From JANJTY01 sp038257155 (GTDB lineage Bacteria > Pseudomonadota > Gammaproteobacteria > Xanthomonadales > Xanthomonadaceae), in contig JBBSJP010000006.1 in NCBI GenBank assembly GCA_038257155.1, positions 104,522 to 168,521 of the forward strand: a DNA stretch of 64,000 nt, given 5' to 3'. Position numbers and translations under genes: made by a program. Below are positions 60,979 to 64,000 of this stretch, piece by piece. Under the pieces are notes generated by a model. It worked only from the letters and a program-made list of their open reading frames with translations, was not told the origin of the DNA and ran no database searches. Position 1 is the stretch's first letter, and the number at the start of each line of letters is the position of its first letter.

Positions 60979-62247
60979 CTACGCCTTCCAGCCCACGCCC
61001 TGGCGGTGCCGGTATTCGAGCCGGCCGGCACGCACATCGTCCGCGAGTGCGTCGAAGTAGGCTAGCAGCGACGGTGCGACGAGGTGACGCTCGGCCTGCT
61101 CCGGGCGGAGATCATCACGCACGCGCTCGAGCACGACCTGGCCAACGGTGCCGCCAGGTGCGGGATCGTAGTCGACGAACAGTGTCGACGAACTCGGGAC
61201 GCCGAGTGGGGTAGCCGCAATCGGGAACCATCGCTCGCGCCAGAAGCCGTCCTTGACGCCGGCCGGGCCCGGTGCGAACACGCGGCCGCCCGCGCCATAG
61301 AGGTAGCGCAGTCTGAGGTGGTTGTCGCGGTGGTGGGCGACGAGATCGAAATCCTTGAGCACCAGACCCGGGCCGCGGCGCAGCGGGCACGGCAGCAGGC
61401 CTTCCTTCTCGTTGCCTTGGCCATTAAAGGTCGCGAACAGCGGCAACAACTCGTCATCGAGGCGCATCCCGTACGCGGAGCGCCACTGCCGGATCGCCTT
61501 GTCGGACTTCCCGGCCTTGAACCGCTTCGTGCCTTCCGGCATCACGTCCGCAAGCCAGCGGTCGAGCACGACCAGCGCCTCGCCGAGCGGACCCTTCGCC
61601 TTGACGACCTTCGCGGGCCTGGCCGTTGCCTTCACGGGCACGAACGGCGGCAGCGTCGCCGCGTCGATCGCCGGGAGGGCGATGGCCGCCACCGCGGCGC
61701 GCGTGGCCGCATCGAGCGCGGGGGCGTCTTCTCCCTCGCCGAGCAGCCAAGTCCTTATCGCGGCCAGCCCGCGCAGGAAAAACGATTCGACAGACTCGGC
61801 GACGACGTCGACCACTCCTTCCTCGAAGTCTATCGCGACGACCTGCCCCGGGCGTCCGCCCGGCGGCGGGTCGTCGTCGACCTGGAAGAACAGGTAATCG
61901 GTGCGAGCGAACGTCGTGCGCGTTGGCGCGTACACCAGCGGCCGCACGCGCGGCGTCGCGGCCTCCTCGACCTCAAGCACGAGGCCGGCGTCAATGGGCT
62001 TCAGGGAGTACTCGACGATATCCTCTGGCGGCAGGACAAGCACGCGGTCTTGCCATTCGTCGTCGGGCCACGACCATGTGCGCGAGACGCGCAGCATCGC
62101 GGCGATGGGCGGTGACAACGGACGCCCGAGTGCCTTCTCGGTGGTCGCGATCTCGGTGTCGTTGGCGGGCGACCCAGGCGGAAGGCATTCGATGACGCCC
62201 TTGCCGAGGTCGTGTAAGGCCCGCCATGCCTCGATCCACTTGTCCAT
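60979..62247 (-). CDS. SMI1/KNR4-like protein, two domains
   Basis: 422 residues from ATG62247. The N-terminal half (about 1-170) shows TEIATTEKALGRPLSPPIAAMLRVSRTWSWPDDE and a late VVAIDFEEGVVDVV segment, and the second half (about 220-422) shows KSDKAIRQWRSAYGMRLDDELLPLFATFNGQ with GTVGQVVLERV. Both fit the SMI1/KNR4 (SUKH-type) fold, which serves as immunity protein to contact-dependent toxins or as a protein-binding module. There is no toxin gene next to it. Eight further residues would be added by the upstream ATG62271. Confidence 0.65.
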   Translation of the reverse strand: MDKWIEAWRALHDLGKGVIECLPPGSPANDTEIATTEKALGRPLSPPIAAMLRVSRTWSWPDDEWQDRVLVLPPEDIVEYSLKPIDAGLVLEVEEAATPRVRPLVYAPTRTTFARTDYLFFQVDDDPPPGGRPGQVVAIDFEEGVVDVVAESVESFFLRGLAAIRTWLLGEGEDAPALDAATRAAVAAIALPAIDAATLPPFVPVKATARPAKVVKAKGPLGEALVVLDRWLADVMPEGTKRFKAGKSDKAIRQWRSAYGMRLDDELLPLFATFNGQGNEKEGLLPCPLRRGPGLVLKDFDLVAHHRDNHLRLRYLYGAGGRVFAPGPAGVKDGFWRERWFPIAATPLGVPSSSTLFVDYDPAPGGTVGQVVLERVRDDLRPEQAERHLVAPSLLAYFDALADDVRAGRLEYRHRQGVGWKA

Positions 62248-62280
62248 GCTTCGAAGTTTAGCTTCACGCATCGGAGAACG

Positions 62281-62299
62281 CCCGCGCGCTGCGCGCGGG
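62281..62299. terminator. Perfect CG hairpin upstream of the SMI1-like gene
   Basis: CCCGCGCGC and GCGCGCGGG are complementary around a single T (effectively an 8-bp stem with a 3-base loop). It lies 34 bases upstream of the SMI1-like start and 261 bases after the hydrolase stop. No T tract follows, so its role is uncertain. Confidence 0.4.
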
Positions 62300-62446
62300 A
62301 CGGGAATCCGGCTTCAGAAGCCACTAGCATATCCAGCTGCGGAACCAGGATCAGAGTGCACTTTCGACGGTCTGCTGTGGGCCGGACCGCGCCAGTCAGG
62401 CGGCGACTGCTGATCTCGGGCGGCTCGGATTGCCGCTGAAGGGCAG

Positions 62447-62470
62447 TGACCGACCCGAAGCGGCCGGTCA
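62447..62470. repeat. Short repeat, TGACCGACCCGAAGC family
   Basis: TGACCGACCCGAAGCGGCC and GGTCA form a small palindrome here. Related copies: TCGACCCGAAGCGGTCATTC near 59924, TCGACCCGAAGCAGTCACTC near 60909 and GTGACCGACCCATTGCTGCC near 63720. All are in the accessory end of the window. Origin is unknown; it may be the remnant of a mobile or repeat element. Confidence 0.55.
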
Positions 62471-62559
62471 CCTCCGTTCGAAGGAGGCTGAATGGCCATT
62501 CTCCGGCGCGCAAGTCCAAGTGTCTCGTAGCACCATCTGGGCGCGTCGTTCAGCCCTTC

Positions 62560-63456
62560 TTAGTGATCGGATACGCGGTCGACAATCCACGCGACGATTG
62601 CATCAAACCTCTCTTGATCGAGAGCATGCCCGCGATCAACTCGGAGCTCAGTGATGAAGTCGCGGGCGACTTTGGCCACGACCCGGTCTGCATCCCGTGA
62701 ATACTTGTCCTCAGTACCCGACACGACCATTGTCGGCCGAGGTCCGATGGCTGACAGGAGATCGTGCGTGTCGATTTCGCGAGCGAGCCCGGGCACGGCC
62801 TCGAAAAGGGTGATGCCAGTGTGTTCCCGGCGACGCGTCTCAAAAGTGCACACAGCACCACTGACGCACGCGAACTTGCATCGTTCGTCAACTGCCGCGT
62901 GGTAGAGCGCCGTGTAACCACCGTACGAGTGGCCTGCCACGCCGACGAACCGCTCGTCTATCTCAGCGGCTTGGAGCAGGACGCTCAGAGCCCGTTGGGC
63001 GTCATCCAGGCACTTCCTCATTAGTAGGTCGCCATCGAGCAATCGGTAGCTCATGGCGTTGTAGTGCTGAAGCCAATCGCATTGATCAGGTTCAACTCCC
63101 CGGACCCCTGCTCGTCGATCCTCGAAAGTGATGGAGTCCGGAGCCAAGACCACGAGCCCTCTCCGAGCGAGCGCCGGCCCGAAGGCCTGAAAAGCGTCGC
63201 CCACCTCGCCGGCTACTTCGCTCTTTCCGAAATGGAACTCCCCGTTGTGTTGGTGGAAGACAACTACTCCGCCAAGCGTGTCGCGGCCCCTTGGCGTGAA
63301 CAGGAAAGCCGGAATGAGGTCACCCTCGAGTCCCCAGTACTCGATCCGTACTCGGTCAAATCCGTCGGCCTCTTCGACGTCGCCTCGTTGGAACCCCAGC
63401 GGAGCGGGATCCGCAAGCTTTAGGCGCGCTCGAATTGTCGTGCGGACGTCAGTCAT
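62560..63456 (-). CDS. Alpha/beta hydrolase, dienelactone-hydrolase/acetyl-esterase-like
   Basis: 298 residues. Nucleophile Ser in GVAGHSYGGYTAL, acid Asp in VSGTEDKYSR and catalytic His in VDRGHALDQERF. GGVVVFHQHNGEFH gives the oxyanion region. No signal peptide, so a cytosolic esterase, lipase or peptidase. A TTG at 63459 could add one residue. The gap 62300-62559 holds only the short repeat. Confidence 0.8.
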   Translation of the reverse strand: MTDVRTTIRARLKLADPAPLGFQRGDVEEADGFDRVRIEYWGLEGDLIPAFLFTPRGRDTLGGVVVFHQHNGEFHFGKSEVAGEVGDAFQAFGPALARRGLVVLAPDSITFEDRRAGVRGVEPDQCDWLQHYNAMSYRLLDGDLLMRKCLDDAQRALSVLLQAAEIDERFVGVAGHSYGGYTALYHAAVDERCKFACVSGAVCTFETRRREHTGITLFEAVPGLAREIDTHDLLSAIGPRPTMVVSGTEDKYSRDADRVVAKVARDFITELRVDRGHALDQERFDAIVAWIVDRVSDH

Positions 63457-64000
63457 CAACTTCTATGGTAGTCGAAAGCTGCACATGACCCGCCCCGCGG
63501 CTCGCCTGCCAATCCATACAAACCAACGCCGCTTCGCAGCAGATTCACGCGTTAGGTTCCTCGGTGATTTATCTCGAATGACGCCTTGCATGACCCGGAA
63601 CAAGACTCGGAGACCTTCTCGCGATCATTGATCCGCGTTCTCTTGCAGCTGAGGGAGGTGAGCTGTGGATCACACGTGGGATCATCTCCACGCCGGCCAA
63701 GTTGAGGAGCGCGACGGGCCGTGACCGACCCATTGCTGCCGTTCGGTCCTGCAGGAAGGCGTTGCGTTGGCAAGGCTCAGGTTTTCGCAGCGACCCAACG
63801 CCCCGATCTCGCGTAGGGCGGGTCTTGACCCGCCGAGCCAGGTATCGCGATGGGTCATTCGGTGGGCCAAGGCCTGAGGTCTCCCCACAAAGATCACGCG
63901 GCCAGCTTTCGGATTTGGTCCACCTCGGTGAGGATGATTTGTCTGAGCGTGAGTCGGTTGCAGGTTAGGTAGCGATGCGGGTCCTTTAGCCAGGCCAGGC
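63457..64000. other. End of window: no gene recognised
   Basis: The 540 bases after the hydrolase hold a single-hairpin repeat (GGCGGGTCTTGACCCGCC at 63817-63834, of the GGCGGATC family) and a TGACCGACCC copy near 63720. A lone GTTAGGT near 63552 resembles half of an integron attC core, but no partner is seen. No coding sequence is supported; a gene could begin beyond base 64000. Confidence 0.6.

Noticed and set aside
63540..63560. Integron attC site (GTTAGGT near 63552)
   Set aside because: No matching inverse core or palindromic arms at the right distance, and no integrase in the window.

Overview
This window looks like a chromosomal segment of a high-GC gammaproteobacterium of the order Xanthomonadales (Xanthomonadaceae or Rhodanobacteraceae type). 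The strongest sign is the arginine pathway at 1.2-9.2 kb. It has the Xanthomonas-specific N-acetylornithine carbamoyltransferase, acetylcitrulline deacetylase and fused N-acetylglutamate synthase/kinase, in the order argF'-argG-argE'-argB-argC-argH-proB-proA. A FimX-like c-di-GMP protein, a PhaR repressor with PhbB-type reductases, and secreted proteins ending in an F-x-x-x-F-E motif fit the same placement.

Layout. 0-0.9 kb: the end of a GIY-YIG-type nuclease runs in frame through repeat DNA into tadA. 0.9-11.9 kb: the arg/pro cluster, preceded by a possible leader-peptide attenuator and interrupted by repeats, including 16 perfect copies of a 7-mer. 12-19.5 kb: an SF2 helicase, a BlaI-like repressor coupled to an M56/M23 fusion peptidase, a polysaccharide deacetylase and a subtilase. 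19.8-25.7 kb: envelope proteins (OmpA-like lipoprotein, DUF4398, BON, DUF1328) next to an AlgB/KinB-like sigma-54 two-component system. 25.8-29.3 kb: tRNA-Pro(CGG), hisS and an overlapping aromatic amino-acid lyase. 29.3-33.7 kb: an ArsR/cupin-DUF2867 pair and a membrane adenylate/guanylate cyclase. 33.9-36.4 kb: PHB-type genes. 36.4-43.7 kb: gluQ, htpX, fimX-like, epmB/efp and mtaD. 44.2-47.9 kb: a 196-bp tandem duplication that repeats the start of ubiG, then ubiG, gph, a squalene/phytoene-synthase-like gene and folE2. 47.9-57.5 kb: a large beta-helix/ASH surface protein, an M16 protease, an ECF sigma factor with a membrane tail, a small membrane protein and tesB. 57.7-60.5 kb: a zinc peptidase, an ankyrin protein and a Phd/ParE-type toxin-antitoxin pair. 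60.5-64 kb: a sparser accessory end with a SMI1/KNR4-like protein, an alpha/beta hydrolase and repeats.

Working relationships. The arg genes make arginine by the acetylated route and share a cluster with the first two proline enzymes. EpmB probably helps modify Lys34 of EF-P. AlgB/KinB is the obvious candidate regulator of the divergent DUF1328/BON genes, and a sigma-54-like site lies upstream of DUF1328.

The most unusual feature is the ubiG-leader triplication. Each extra unit encodes a 63-residue mini-protein copying the UbiG N-terminus, and each carries a palindrome that has changed in a compensated way between copies. Other notable points are the nuclease-repeat-TadA read-through, the arg attenuator candidate, the heptamer array, the lyase insertion, and several interspersed palindromic repeat families. 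All calls come from reading the sequence; no database search was run.
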